Part shown: positions 22,532 through 30,632 of the stretch, piece by piece
Position numbering within the stretch: the stretch's first letter is position 1
Layout: each line of letters opens with the position of its first letter
Assembly: GCA_902802945.1 (NCBI GenBank)
Contig: CADCOC010000003.1
Span: forward strand, 69,594-114,418
Direction: 5' to 3'
Length of the DNA stretch: 44,825 nt
DNA from: an uncultured bacterium
GTDB taxonomy: Bacteria; Verrucomicrobiota; Kiritimatiellia; RFP12; UBA1067
Translations under genes and position numbers: made by a program
The notes under the pieces: generated by a model
What the model saw: only the letters and a program-made list of their open reading frames with translations
Database searches by the model: none
Told to the model about the DNA's origin: nothing

Positions 22532-24253
22532 ATGGACGAGATCAAGGAATCCGACACGAGCCGGCATTTTCTCCGGCAGTGGATCGAGGAGGACCATGCC
22601 GCCGGACGCACCGGCGGCACGGTCGTAACGCGCTTCCCCCCCGAGCCGAACGGCTACATCCACATCGGCCACGCGAAGGCCGTGTGCGTGGACTTCGGCA
22701 TGGCGAAGCTTTTCGGCGGCGAGTGCCACCTGCGTCTGGACGACACGAACCCGACGAAGGAGTCGGACGAATACGCCGAGAACATCAAGAACGACATCCG
22801 CTGGCTCGGCTTCCAGTGGTCGGGCGCGGGCGACGGCAAGGAACCCGGCTTCTACAACGCGTCGAACATGTTCGACACGATGTACCAGATCGCCGAGGAA
22901 CTCATCCGTCGCGGCCAGGCCTACTGCTGCAACCTCACGCAGGACGAGTGGAAGGAATACCGCGGCGTGCCCGAGAAGCCCGGGCGTCCCTCGCCCTCGC
23001 GCGACACGGACCCCGAGCGCAACCTGCGCATCTTCCGCGAGATGCGCGACGGCAAGTATGCGGACGGCGAGTGGTGCCTCCGCGCGAAGATCGACATGGC
23101 CTCGCCGAACATCCACTTCCGCGATCCCGTGATCTACCGCATCCGCCACGTGTCGCACTACCATCTTGGCGACAAGTGGTGCATCTACCCGATGTACGAT
23201 TTCGCGCATCCGATCGAGGACGCGCTGGAGGGCGTGACGCACTCGATGTGCACGCTCGAGTTCGAGGTACACCGTCCGCTTTACGACTGGGTGGTGGACC
23301 GCATGGACGAGCAGGGCCTCCTCGTGGTGCGCAACGGCGTGAAGATCCGTCCGCAGCAGCGCGAGTTCGCGCGCCTCAACATCACGTGGACCGTGATGTC
23401 GAAGCGCCTTCTCCTGCAGCTCGTCACGGAGGGACACGTCGCGGGCTGGGACGACCCCCGCATGCCGACCGTGTGCGGGATGCGTCGCCGCGGCTTCACG
23501 CCGGGCGCGATCCGCGAGTTCTGCGACCGCGTGGGCGTGACGAAGGTGGAGAGCGAATCGGATCCCGCGCTGCTCGAATGGTGCGTGCGCGAGGAGCTGA
23601 ACCGCACGGCGTTGCGCCGCATGGCCGTGCTTGATCCCGTGAAGCTCGTGATCGAGAACTTCGAGGGGACGCGCGACGTGGAGCTGCCGAACAACCCGCT
23701 CGACGAGTCCGCCGGCACGCGCAAGGTGCCGTTCTCGAAGGAGGTGTGGATCGACCGCGCCGACTTCATGGAAGTGCCGGAGAAGAAGTTCTTCCGTCTC
23801 GCGCCGGACCGCGAGGTGCGTCTGCGTGGCGCGTGCATCGTGAAATGCACGGGCATTGAAAAGGATGCCGACGGCAAGATCACGACGATCCGCTGCACGT
23901 GGGACGAAGGTTCGTGGGGCGGCAATCCGTCCGACGGCCGCAAGGTCAAGGGTACGATCCACTGGGTGGACTGCGCGACCGGCGTGAAGGCCGAGGTGCG
24001 TCTCTACGACCGGCTCTTCACCGTGCCGGATCCGATGCGCGATGGTTCCGACGGTTTCCTGAAGTACCTGAACCCCGATTCGCTCAAGAAGGTTACCGCC
24101 TACGTGGAACCCGCGCTTGCGGAGTCCGCGCCGGGCGAGCAGTTCCAGTTCGAGCGCACGGGTTACTTCGTGGCCGATGCCAAGGATTCCGCACCGGGCG
24201 CGCCCGTGTTCAACCGCACGGTCACGCTGAAGGACGGCTACAAGCCCGCCTAG
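22532..24253 (+). CDS. glnS: Glutaminyl-tRNA synthetase
   Basis: A 573-residue class I synthetase that charges tRNA-Gln. RFPPEPNGYIHIGHAKA contains the HIGH motif (about residues 34-50) and VMSKR (about 288) is the KMSKS equivalent. LRLDDTNPTKE and DFAHPIEDALEGVTHSMCTL are GlnRS/GluRS core motifs; the C-terminal two-barrel anticodon-binding domain covers about 340-560. Length fits bacterial GlnRS (about 550). Its presence suggests direct glutaminylation. It lies 31 nt after the repeat protein gene with a hairpin between, and has no obvious ribosome binding site. The palindromic repeat copy 2 follows it. Confidence 0.95.
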   Translation: MDEIKESDTSRHFLRQWIEEDHAAGRTGGTVVTRFPPEPNGYIHIGHAKAVCVDFGMAKLFGGECHLRLDDTNPTKESDEYAENIKNDIRWLGFQWSGAGDGKEPGFYNASNMFDTMYQIAEELIRRGQAYCCNLTQDEWKEYRGVPEKPGRPSPSRDTDPERNLRIFREMRDGKYADGEWCLRAKIDMASPNIHFRDPVIYRIRHVSHYHLGDKWCIYPMYDFAHPIEDALEGVTHSMCTLEFEVHRPLYDWVVDRMDEQGLLVVRNGVKIRPQQREFARLNITWTVMSKRLLLQLVTEGHVAGWDDPRMPTVCGMRRRGFTPGAIREFCDRVGVTKVESESDPALLEWCVREELNRTALRRMAVLDPVKLVIENFEGTRDVELPNNPLDESAGTRKVPFSKEVWIDRADFMEVPEKKFFRLAPDREVRLRGACIVKCTGIEKDADGKITTIRCTWDEGSWGGNPSDGRKVKGTIHWVDCATGVKAEVRLYDRLFTVPDPMRDGSDGFLKYLNPDSLKKVTAYVEPALAESAPGEQFQFERTGYFVADAKDSAPGAPVFNRTVTLKDGYKPA

Positions 24254-24270
24254 AAATCTAGAAAACCCTT

Positions 24271-24371
24271 CTTGCTTTCGCTATTGGGAGTTTCAGAGTT
24301 TTGGAGGCTGGGAGAATTTGTAATGTTCTCCTCAACTCCAAGACTCCTAATCTCCCAACAGCGAAAGCAAG
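24271..24371. repeat. 8-nt-phased palindromic repeat, copy 2
   Basis: Ends CTTGCTTTCGC (24271-24281) and GCGAAAGCAAG (24361-24371) are perfect inverted repeats. The left arm has GGAG or AGAG every 8 nt from 24287, and the right arm has CTCC every 8 nt up to 24356. Unit spacers differ from copy 1 at 19543-19644 while the phased GGAG/CTCC cores and the ends are kept. Confidence 0.8.
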
Positions 24372-24420
24372 AAACGACGCAGTAAATTTGCGGTGACTTT
24401 GTGGCGGCGGCGGCAAGTTA

Positions 24421-24429
24421 TGGTATACT
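24421..24429 (+). promoter_or_regulatory. lysC operon extended -10 promoter
   Basis: TGG plus TATACT (24424-24429); the best -35 candidate, TTGTGG at 24399-24404, is 19 nt away. The 13-nt block TGGTATACTATGC is shared with hisD and larB. A 30-nt leader follows, with AGAGGG. Confidence 0.6.
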
Positions 24430-24459
24430 ATGCGCGTTCTTCCAAGAGGGACTAAAAAA

Positions 24460-25827
24460 ATGAAAGTGTGTAAATTCGGTGGTAGCTCGCTTGCGGACGC
24501 AGGCCAGCTGACCAAGGTTATCGACATCGTGCTGGCCGATCCCCAGCGGCGCATCGTGGTGGTTTCGGCCCCCGGCAAGCGCAACAAGAACGATACGAAG
24601 GTCACGGACCTTCTGATCGCGTTGGCCAAGTGCGCCCTCGACGGCAAGAACACGGCCTCCGCGCTGGACGCCGTCGTCGCGCGCTACGCGGAGATCGCCA
24701 AGAGCCTCGACCTCGGCGACGAGATCGTGCAGTCCATCAGAGACGACCTCCAGGCGCGCCTCGCGCAGGTTCCGAAGGACGGCGGCGACGCCGGCGGCTT
24801 CATGGACCTCCTGAAGGCGGCGGGCGAGGACAACAACGCGAAGCTCGTGACCATCGCGTTCCAGAAGCGCGGCAAGAAGGCTCGCTACGCCTCTCCGAAG
24901 GAGACGGGCATGGTCCTGGAGGGCGAGTCCGGCAACGCCACGCTCGACCCCGAGTCGTACAAGAAGCTCTCTCGCGCGTTCGCGGACTTCGCGGGCATCG
25001 TCGTGTACCCGGGCTTCTTCGGCTACCGCGCGGACGGCTCGGTGGCCACGTTCCCGCGCGGCGGCAGCGACATCACGGGCTCCATCCTCGCGGCGGCTGT
25101 GCGCGCCGACGTGTACGAGAACTTCACGGACGTAGACAGCGTCTACCCCGTCGACCCCCGCCTCGTGCCCGAGGTGAAGACGGGCATCGACACGATGACC
25201 TACCGCGAGATGCGCGAGCTCTCCTACGCCGGCTTCGGCGTGTTCAACGACGAGGCGATCTTCCCCGCCGTGCAGGCCCGCATCCCGATCAACGTGCGCA
25301 ACACGAACCATCCGTCCGAACCCGGCACGATGATCGTGCAGACGCGCCGCGTGATGCCGGGTACCGTGACGGGCATCGCCGCCGCGAACGGCTTCACCAA
25401 CATCATCATCGACAAGTACCTGATGAACCGCCAGATTGGCTTCACGCGCAAGTTGCTCTCCATCTTCGAGGAAGAGGGCGTGAGCTACGAGCATTCGCCG
25501 AGCGGCATCGACTCCATCTCCGTGATCGTCCGCAGCGAGCGGTTCGACCCCGCCCTGGAGAAGCGCACCGTCGCGCGCATCAAGCGCGAACTCAACCCCG
25601 ACAGCGTGATCGTGTCGCACGACTACGCGATCGTGATGGTCGTGGGCGAGGGCATGTGCTACTCCGCCGGCATGCTCGCGCGCGCCACCACGGCGCTCGC
25701 CCGCGCCGGCATCAACATCTCCATGGTCAACCAGGGCGCGAGCGAGGTGTCGTTCATGCTCGGCATCCGGTCCGCCGACCACGACCGCGCCGTGCGCGCG
25801 CTCTACGAGGCGTTTTTCGGCGAGTGA
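24460..25827 (+). CDS. lysC: Aspartate kinase
   Basis: A 455-residue enzyme that phosphorylates L-aspartate, the first step to lysine, threonine and methionine. The start at 24460 has AGAGGG 9 nt upstream; an in-frame ATG at 24430 touches the -10 box. CKFGGSSLADA (residues about 4-14) is the nucleotide-binding signature. FPRGGSDITGSILAAAV and YENFTDVDSVYPVDPRLV complete the kinase domain. Two ACT domains follow (about 300-455), as in feedback-regulated forms. It leads a five- or six-gene operon with an Lrp-like sensor domain, an aminotransferase and a TA-like pair, suggesting amino-acid-linked regulation. Confidence 0.93.
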   Translation: MKVCKFGGSSLADAGQLTKVIDIVLADPQRRIVVVSAPGKRNKNDTKVTDLLIALAKCALDGKNTASALDAVVARYAEIAKSLDLGDEIVQSIRDDLQARLAQVPKDGGDAGGFMDLLKAAGEDNNAKLVTIAFQKRGKKARYASPKETGMVLEGESGNATLDPESYKKLSRAFADFAGIVVYPGFFGYRADGSVATFPRGGSDITGSILAAAVRADVYENFTDVDSVYPVDPRLVPEVKTGIDTMTYREMRELSYAGFGVFNDEAIFPAVQARIPINVRNTNHPSEPGTMIVQTRRVMPGTVTGIAAANGFTNIIIDKYLMNRQIGFTRKLLSIFEEEGVSYEHSPSGIDSISVIVRSERFDPALEKRTVARIKRELNPDSVIVSHDYAIVMVVGEGMCYSAGMLARATTALARAGINISMVNQGASEVSFMLGIRSADHDRAVRALYEAFFGE

Positions 25828-25853
25828 CGGACGAAGTTGAAAAGGAGGACGAA

Positions 25854-26174
25854 ATGGCGAAGAAGACACAGCAAAACGTGACGGCGGTGATCGAGCTGAA
25901 GATCACCCCGGCGAAGGACACGGGTTTCGCGAAGATCGCACAGAAGATCGCGAAGTTCCCGCAGGTAGAGGCCTGCTTCCTCATGAGCGGCGCGTATGAC
26001 CTGCTCGTGTTCGTGAACGGCGCGTCGCTGCAGGAGGTGGCCCTGTTCGTGAGCGGACAGCTCTCGACCATCGAGGGCGTGCTCTCGACGGCCACGCACT
26101 TCATGCTCAAGACGTACAAGGCCAAGGGCCTCCTGGCGGACTTCGCGCCAGACCGCCGACTCCCCGTCGTCTGA
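25854..26174 (+). CDS. Stand-alone Lrp/AsnC ligand-binding (RAM) domain protein
   Basis: A 106-residue protein with no helix-turn-helix, only the RAM domain of Lrp/AsnC regulators. TAVIELKITPAKDTGFAKIA and VEACFLMSGAYDLLVFVNG show the typical beta-alpha-beta pattern and the G-x-YD-L-hV turn of the effector site. AAGGAGGA lies 5 nt before the start. Stand-alone RAM proteins bind amino acids and oligomerise, sometimes modulating other Lrp proteins or enzymes. Its position between aspartate kinase and an aminotransferase suggests amino acid sensing for this operon. Confidence 0.82.
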   Translation: MAKKTQQNVTAVIELKITPAKDTGFAKIAQKIAKFPQVEACFLMSGAYDLLVFVNGASLQEVALFVSGQLSTIEGVLSTATHFMLKTYKAKGLLADFAPDRRLPVV

Positions 26175-26192
26175 TTCAGGAAACGGTCCGGA

Positions 26193-27386
26193 ATGCGCAG
26201 AACGTTCATCGCACCCCACGTGGCGGAGCTGCCCAAAAGCGGCATCCGCGCGTTCTTCGACATCGTTGCCCAGCGGAAGGACGTGATTTCGCTTGGCGTC
26301 GGCGAGCCGGACTTCGATACGCCCTGGCATGTCTCCCGCGCGGCCGTGACCGCCCTCGAGAACGGCCAGACGCACTACACCTCCAACCTCGGCACGCCCG
26401 AGCTGCGGCAGGCTATCGCCGCCTACCTGAAGCGCCGCTTCAACGCCCCGTTCGACTGGCGCCGCCAGGTCCTCGTGACGGTCGGCGTCTCGGAGGCGAT
26501 CGACCTCGCCATCCGCGCCATCACCACCCCCGGCGACGAGATTCTCTACCACGAACCCTGTTTCGTGAGCTACGCCGCCACGATTCGCCTCGCGCACGGT
26601 ACGCCCGTTGCGGTGGAGACGCGCATGGAGGACGCCTTCCGCCTCACCGTGGCCGACCTGGAGCGGAAGGTCACGCCGCGCACGAAGGCGCTTCTCCTCA
26701 ACTTCCCCTGCAACCCCACGGGTGCCACACTCTCCCGCGCGGACATGAAGGCGATCGCGAAGTTCGTGTTGAAGCACGACCTGCTCCTCCTTGCGGACGA
26801 GGTCTATTCCGAATTGATCTACCCCCCGAAGGGTGCGTCCGCCAAGCCTATGAGCTTTGCCTCTCTCCCTGAGCTGAAGGACAACCTCGTGCTCTTGAAC
26901 GGCTTCTCGAAGTCGTGGGCGATGACGGGTTACCGTCTCGGCTACGCCTGCGGTCCGCACGACGTGGTGGACGCGATGATGAAAATCCACCAGTACGGGA
27001 TCATGAGCGCGCCCACGCTCTCGCAGGCGGCAGGCGTGGAGGCAATGGAGCACGGCGACGAAGACGTGGCGCGCATGCGCGCCGAGTACCGTCGCCGCCG
27101 CGACTTCCTCGTGGACGCGCTCAACGCCGCAGGACTGAAGACGCTCCTTCCCGCCGGCGCGTTCTATCTTTTTACTGACATCCGCTCCACGGGCCTCAGT
27201 TCGCAGGAGTTTGCCGTCCGTCTCTTGGAGGAGAAATCCGTCGCCTGCGTGCCGGGTTCGGCGTTCGGTGCCTGCGGCGAGGGCTTTGTGCGTTTCAGCT
27301 ACGCAACTTCGTACGAAAAAATCCAGGAAGCTGCCGCGCACATCGCCGCGTTCGCGAAGGGCCTTAAGAAAAGGAGGGAAACATGA
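26193..27386 (+). CDS. PLP-dependent class I/II aminotransferase
   Basis: A 397-residue fold-type I aminotransferase. SLGVGEPDFDTP (about residues 33-44), the substrate-loop THYTSNLGTPELR, NFPCNPTG (about 170) and the PLP-lysine region GFSKSWAMTGYRLGY (Lys about 239) are conserved. The subgroup resembles aspartate/alanine-type enzymes often paired with a stand-alone Lrp domain. The substrate is uncertain (Asp, Ala or aromatic). AGGAAA lies about 12 nt upstream. The end overlaps the AbrB-like gene by 4 nt. Confidence 0.88.
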   Translation: MRRTFIAPHVAELPKSGIRAFFDIVAQRKDVISLGVGEPDFDTPWHVSRAAVTALENGQTHYTSNLGTPELRQAIAAYLKRRFNAPFDWRRQVLVTVGVSEAIDLAIRAITTPGDEILYHEPCFVSYAATIRLAHGTPVAVETRMEDAFRLTVADLERKVTPRTKALLLNFPCNPTGATLSRADMKAIAKFVLKHDLLLLADEVYSELIYPPKGASAKPMSFASLPELKDNLVLLNGFSKSWAMTGYRLGYACGPHDVVDAMMKIHQYGIMSAPTLSQAAGVEAMEHGDEDVARMRAEYRRRRDFLVDALNAAGLKTLLPAGAFYLFTDIRSTGLSSQEFAVRLLEEKSVACVPGSAFGACGEGFVRFSYATSYEKIQEAAAHIAAFAKGLKKRRET

Positions 27387-27667
27387 GGGGATCGTTTATC
27401 AGCCGAATGTCCGAGCGCGGACAGGTCTCCGTTCCAATCTCCATCCGCAACGCACTCGGGTTGACCCCCAGCAGCCTGATTGCATGGACACTCGACGCCG
27501 AAACCGGTACCGCGACACTGTCACCCGTCCGTACGCCCCAAAAGGGCGGGGCGCAGGCGGCGCTTGGGTTCGCCGCACGCTTCCGCAAGACGCGCCGGAC
27601 GGCAGACTGGCTGCGCGGCGTGGACGACACGGGCCTCGAGGATCTTCAGGGGGGGACGAAACGATGA
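27383..27667 (+). CDS. AbrB/MazE-like antitoxin
   Basis: A 94-residue protein. Residues about 5-50 form a SpoVT/AbrB swapped-hairpin fold: MSERGQVSVPISIRNALGLT, then a beta strand region with ATLSPV. The C-terminal half is basic then acidic and would wrap the toxin. It overlaps the aminotransferase gene (ATGA 27383-27386) and the PIN gene (ATGA 27664-27667), with AAGGAGGG before its start. AbrB-PIN pairs are VapBC-type toxin-antitoxin systems. Confidence 0.75.
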   Translation: MRGSFISRMSERGQVSVPISIRNALGLTPSSLIAWTLDAETGTATLSPVRTPQKGGAQAALGFAARFRKTRRTADWLRGVDDTGLEDLQGGTKR

Positions 27668-28080
27668 AGGCCGCTTACGTTGTCGATACGCCGATTCTCC
27701 TGGACATCCTGGAGAACGATCCCGAATACGGGGCGTCGTCCGCCGCATTGTTGGACCGCTATTCGGATGCGACGCTCCACATCTCCTTGATCTCCTATTT
27801 CGAGCTTGCGCCGGCGTTTGACGGCAAGCGGTCATTGCAGGACGAATTCCTGGGACAGATCGGAGTCGTCCTTTCACACCAGAACGTGCGGGAAACGGGG
27901 CCACTCGTCTATCGCGCATGGGCGCGCTATTATCGACGCGTGAAGGCCCTGGGTGGGCAGGAATTCCAGTTCGTTCCCTGTCTCCTCGGCACGCTTGCCT
28001 GCTGCTATGACGGCATCATCACGCGTCGCGGCGCGATCTACCGGGCGATTTTCCCAGACCTCAACGTGATTACGGAATAA
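27664..28080 (+). CDS. PIN-domain protein, VapC-like, with an altered active site
   Basis: A 138-residue PIN domain. The first acidic residue is Asp8 (YVVDTPILLDIL) and the second is Glu47 (ISYFELAPAF). At the third and fourth positions, where VapC usually has Asp (DxLIGA and TRD/TRN), this protein reads VPCLLGTLA and ITRRGAIY, so both appear lost. A VapC-type RNase would be impaired, and the protein may act as a regulator or use another residue. The C-terminus FPDLNVI keeps the family shape. It is the last part of the chain aminotransferase - antitoxin - PIN with 4-nt overlaps. VapC assignment by context and fold. Confidence 0.75.
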   Translation: MKAAYVVDTPILLDILENDPEYGASSAALLDRYSDATLHISLISYFELAPAFDGKRSLQDEFLGQIGVVLSHQNVRETGPLVYRAWARYYRRVKALGGQEFQFVPCLLGTLACCYDGIITRRGAIYRAIFPDLNVITE

Positions 28081-28090
28081 GGAGTAATAT

Positions 28091-28639
28091 ATGGCGCAGG
28101 AATGGAACATCAGGAGCCGCGGACACGTCTGCTCCATCTGCACGAAGCCGCTGGTCGACAAGGCGCCGGTGATTTCAGTCCTGAAAGAGCTGACGGACGG
28201 CTACGAACGTCTGGACTGCCATCCCGAGTGTTGGAAGACCGCCCCGCGCGACTGGGAGCCATTCAGCTCGTGGGAGGGCGTGTACCTGGCGCCACCGCCC
28301 CCCGACGCCAAGAAGGAGCCGCTCAAGAAGGAGACGGCGGACGACCTGCTGCGCCACCTGATCGCGCTCGAGGACCCGGCGATGAAGAACGTCGTGTACG
28401 TGCTTGCCGTGATGCTCGAGCGCTCGAAGATCCTCATCGAACGCGACGCGCGCGAACAGGAGGACCACACGATTCTCCGCGTGTACGAACACCGCCGCAC
28501 GGGCGAGTCGTTCGTCGTGCTCGACCCGCGTCTGCGCCTCGAGAACCTCGCGGAGGTCCAGCAACAGGTCGTGGCGCTCCTCTCTGGCACGAAGACGCTC
28601 GGCGAGGTTTCCGCCGCCGAGGAACAGTCAAAGGCTTAG
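28091..28639 (+). CDS. Conserved zinc-binding hypothetical protein
   Basis: A 182-residue protein. The N-terminus has a possible zinc site, CSICTKPL (residues about 14-21) and DCHPECW (about 42-48). A Pro-rich linker is followed by a helical domain (about 75-182, DDLLRHLIALEDPAMKNVVY and on). AAGGAG lies 7 nt before the ATG, so it is probably the last gene of the lysC operon. No enzyme motif is seen and the function is unknown. Confidence 0.62.
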   Translation: MAQEWNIRSRGHVCSICTKPLVDKAPVISVLKELTDGYERLDCHPECWKTAPRDWEPFSSWEGVYLAPPPPDAKKEPLKKETADDLLRHLIALEDPAMKNVVYVLAVMLERSKILIERDAREQEDHTILRVYEHRRTGESFVVLDPRLRLENLAEVQQQVVALLSGTKTLGEVSAAEEQSKA

Positions 28640-28689
28640 TACAAGAACTCAAGAAGATCTCGTTGCGCGTCCGCATGCCGCCACCGAGG

Positions 28690-28718
28690 TTGCGGTGGGG
28701 GCGGATATGTGATACAAT
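28690..28718 (+). promoter_or_regulatory. Promoter of the metalloprotease gene, predicted leaderless
   Basis: TTGCGG (28690-28695), 17-nt spacer and TACAAT (28713-28718), with TGA extending the -10. Only 6 nt (AAAGGC) separate it from the ATG at 28725. Confidence 0.7.
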
Positions 28719-28724
28719 AAAGGC

Positions 28725-30614
28725 ATGAAATTGCGCCTAATTTTTTTTATGACTCTTATCTTGGCCTTCTCGGCCAAGGAGTGTGGTGCAATTGCCGCAT
28801 GTCGGACGCTGCGCCCCGATCCGGCGGCTTTGGCTAAGCGCATGGAGCGTTCTGCGCCGGGCAACACTTCATTGCCGAGGTTGCTTGCTTCCAAGAGGGC
28901 GGAGACGCAACTAGACGTCATCGACGTTCTGGTTGTGTTCGACCTTTCGGCGCAGAGGTGGCTTTCTGGCAATGGCAAGGGCACGCCGGAGGATTATGCC
29001 TTGAACAAAGTCCGCGACATGAACGGGTGCCTGGCCAACTCCTACATTGACGATTTCAAGTTTCGCCTTGCGGGGGTGGTGCGCGTAGGCGAAGATGCGT
29101 CATTGCTGCGTGACAGCATGGGGGACGTTGACTTGGAGACGATTCTCGTGAAGAACCTTGTTAACGAGCGCGGACAAGTCGTCGCGCACGGGGAATGGGC
29201 GAAAGTAACCGACAGCCGGGAGGAAATTGGCGCGGACATTGTCAGCGTGCTTGTCGATGCCGGAGATTACGGAAACATCGGACTTGGCTATTCGCTTGAG
29301 GATATCGATGGTAGAATGGAGTCGCGTAATCCTGCGCTGATACCCGAGTTTGGCGACTGGGCCTATAACGTGTGCAGCATCCGCGTGGTGGACACGGACC
29401 ATTCCATGCTGCATGAAATCGGACACAACATGGGCTGCGGGCATCCGAACGCCTCGTGTACGTATCCCGGGGCCATGTACCTCGGACCCCAGCTGTACCC
29501 GTATTCCTCGGGATACTACGCATGGATTGGCGGCGAGGGCTATTACACGATAATGGGCTACAACTTTGGCGGGCTGCTTTCGGACGGCACGTATGATCCA
29601 TACGCCCGCTTTACCGAACTGCCGTGCTTCTCGTCGCCGCATCTGACATACGGCGGCGTCGCCCTTGGCACGCCTTACAACGACAACCGCCAGACGCTGC
29701 TCAATACTTATGCATACGTGGCGCAGTACCGGGCTTCTGGATTGCCGTCGGACGCCTCCGCCGGGATGGATGGCGCAAGGAACTTAGACATTTTAGCGAA
29801 CGCCGGCGGTTCGATGGCACGCGTCTTCTCGACGGAGTTCAGGCCGGTCAAGGCCGTCAACGGCGTTGCCCCGTACATCGGCGCCGCATACGACGGCGAT
29901 AGGCCCGTTGCCATAATATCCCTCAAGTGCGGCAAGACCACCACAAGCGGAAAGCTTGCCGGCACGAGCAAGGTTTCCGCCGCTGTGACGGGAATTGACG
30001 GCAGGCAGAAGAAATCGTCTGCCGTTAACGTGACCTGTGGCTACGATGCCAAAGCAGTGCTTGAAGTCAAGAAATGGGGCAGGCTTATGCTGACATTTGG
30101 CGGCGAGGGATTTTTCGGCTCGCTTGGAAACATGTACGGTGCAAGGTCGGTGTCGGCAGGGGGCGTATGGCCTCATGCCAGCGCAGTCGTCGACGTAGAC
30201 TTTGGTTCAGGAACGGGGACGTTGCCGTCTGGGACGCTTGTTGACCTATTGCCTGCGGGAAAGGGCGCGGAACCCGTCTTGAACTCCACCGGAAAATGGG
30301 GATTCGCGCCTGCGGCGACGGTGAAGTACGTAGCCGTGAAGAATAGGGCTACGAACGAGACGACATACGAGCTTCAGGGAATTTCGGATCCGAAGAAAAC
30401 CAATCGTTCGGCGATGAAACTTAGATACAATGCCAAGAAGGGCACCTTCTCCGGTTCGTTCAAGGTCTATGTTCTGGACACTTCGGGAAAGAAGCCTCGT
30501 CTCAAGAAACATTCTGCCAAGGTGTCCGGCATCGTGGTGGATTCTGTCGGCTACGGCAAGGCCGAAATCAAGAAAGTCGGAATTTTTCCTGTAACAGTAG
30601 GGCCTCGGCAGTGA
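28725..30614 (+). CDS. Secreted metzincin-like zinc metalloprotease
   Basis: A 629-residue protein with a signal peptide (hydrophobic residues 5-17). HEIGHNMGCGH (residues 230-240) is a complete HExxHxxGxxH zinc site and YTIMGYN (Met277) is the Met-turn, which together define a metzincin, probably reprolysin-like. A pro-region precedes residue 60. After the catalytic domain (about 60-345) comes an immunoglobulin-like or beta-rich C-terminal part (about 370-629) whose end (GTFSGSFKVYVLD, then AKVSGIVVDSVGYGKAEIKK) looks like a repeat domain shared by surface proteins of this lineage (recalled, unverified). A run of eight T at 28741-28748 near the start could slip. Likely extracellular protein degradation. 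Confidence 0.85.
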   Translation: MKLRLIFFMTLILAFSAKECGAIAACRTLRPDPAALAKRMERSAPGNTSLPRLLASKRAETQLDVIDVLVVFDLSAQRWLSGNGKGTPEDYALNKVRDMNGCLANSYIDDFKFRLAGVVRVGEDASLLRDSMGDVDLETILVKNLVNERGQVVAHGEWAKVTDSREEIGADIVSVLVDAGDYGNIGLGYSLEDIDGRMESRNPALIPEFGDWAYNVCSIRVVDTDHSMLHEIGHNMGCGHPNASCTYPGAMYLGPQLYPYSSGYYAWIGGEGYYTIMGYNFGGLLSDGTYDPYARFTELPCFSSPHLTYGGVALGTPYNDNRQTLLNTYAYVAQYRASGLPSDASAGMDGARNLDILANAGGSMARVFSTEFRPVKAVNGVAPYIGAAYDGDRPVAIISLKCGKTTTSGKLAGTSKVSAAVTGIDGRQKKSSAVNVTCGYDAKAVLEVKKWGRLMLTFGGEGFFGSLGNMYGARSVSAGGVWPHASAVVDVDFGSGTGTLPSGTLVDLLPAGKGAEPVLNSTGKWGFAPAATVKYVAVKNRATNETTYELQGISDPKKTNRSAMKLRYNAKKGTFSGSFKVYVLDTSGKKPRLKKHSAKVSGIVVDSVGYGKAEIKKVGIFPVTVGPRQ

Positions 30615-30632
30615 GGTACGGAGGGCGAGAGT

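Noticed and set aside
22451..23962. 503-codon open frame on the minus strand
   Set aside because: Antisense to glnS, with shadow-type composition.
24418..25869. 483-codon open frame on the minus strand, and a 514-codon plus-strand frame at 24630-26174
   Set aside because: Both overlap lysC; the plus frame is Arg-rich and joins the true RAM gene only at its 3' end.
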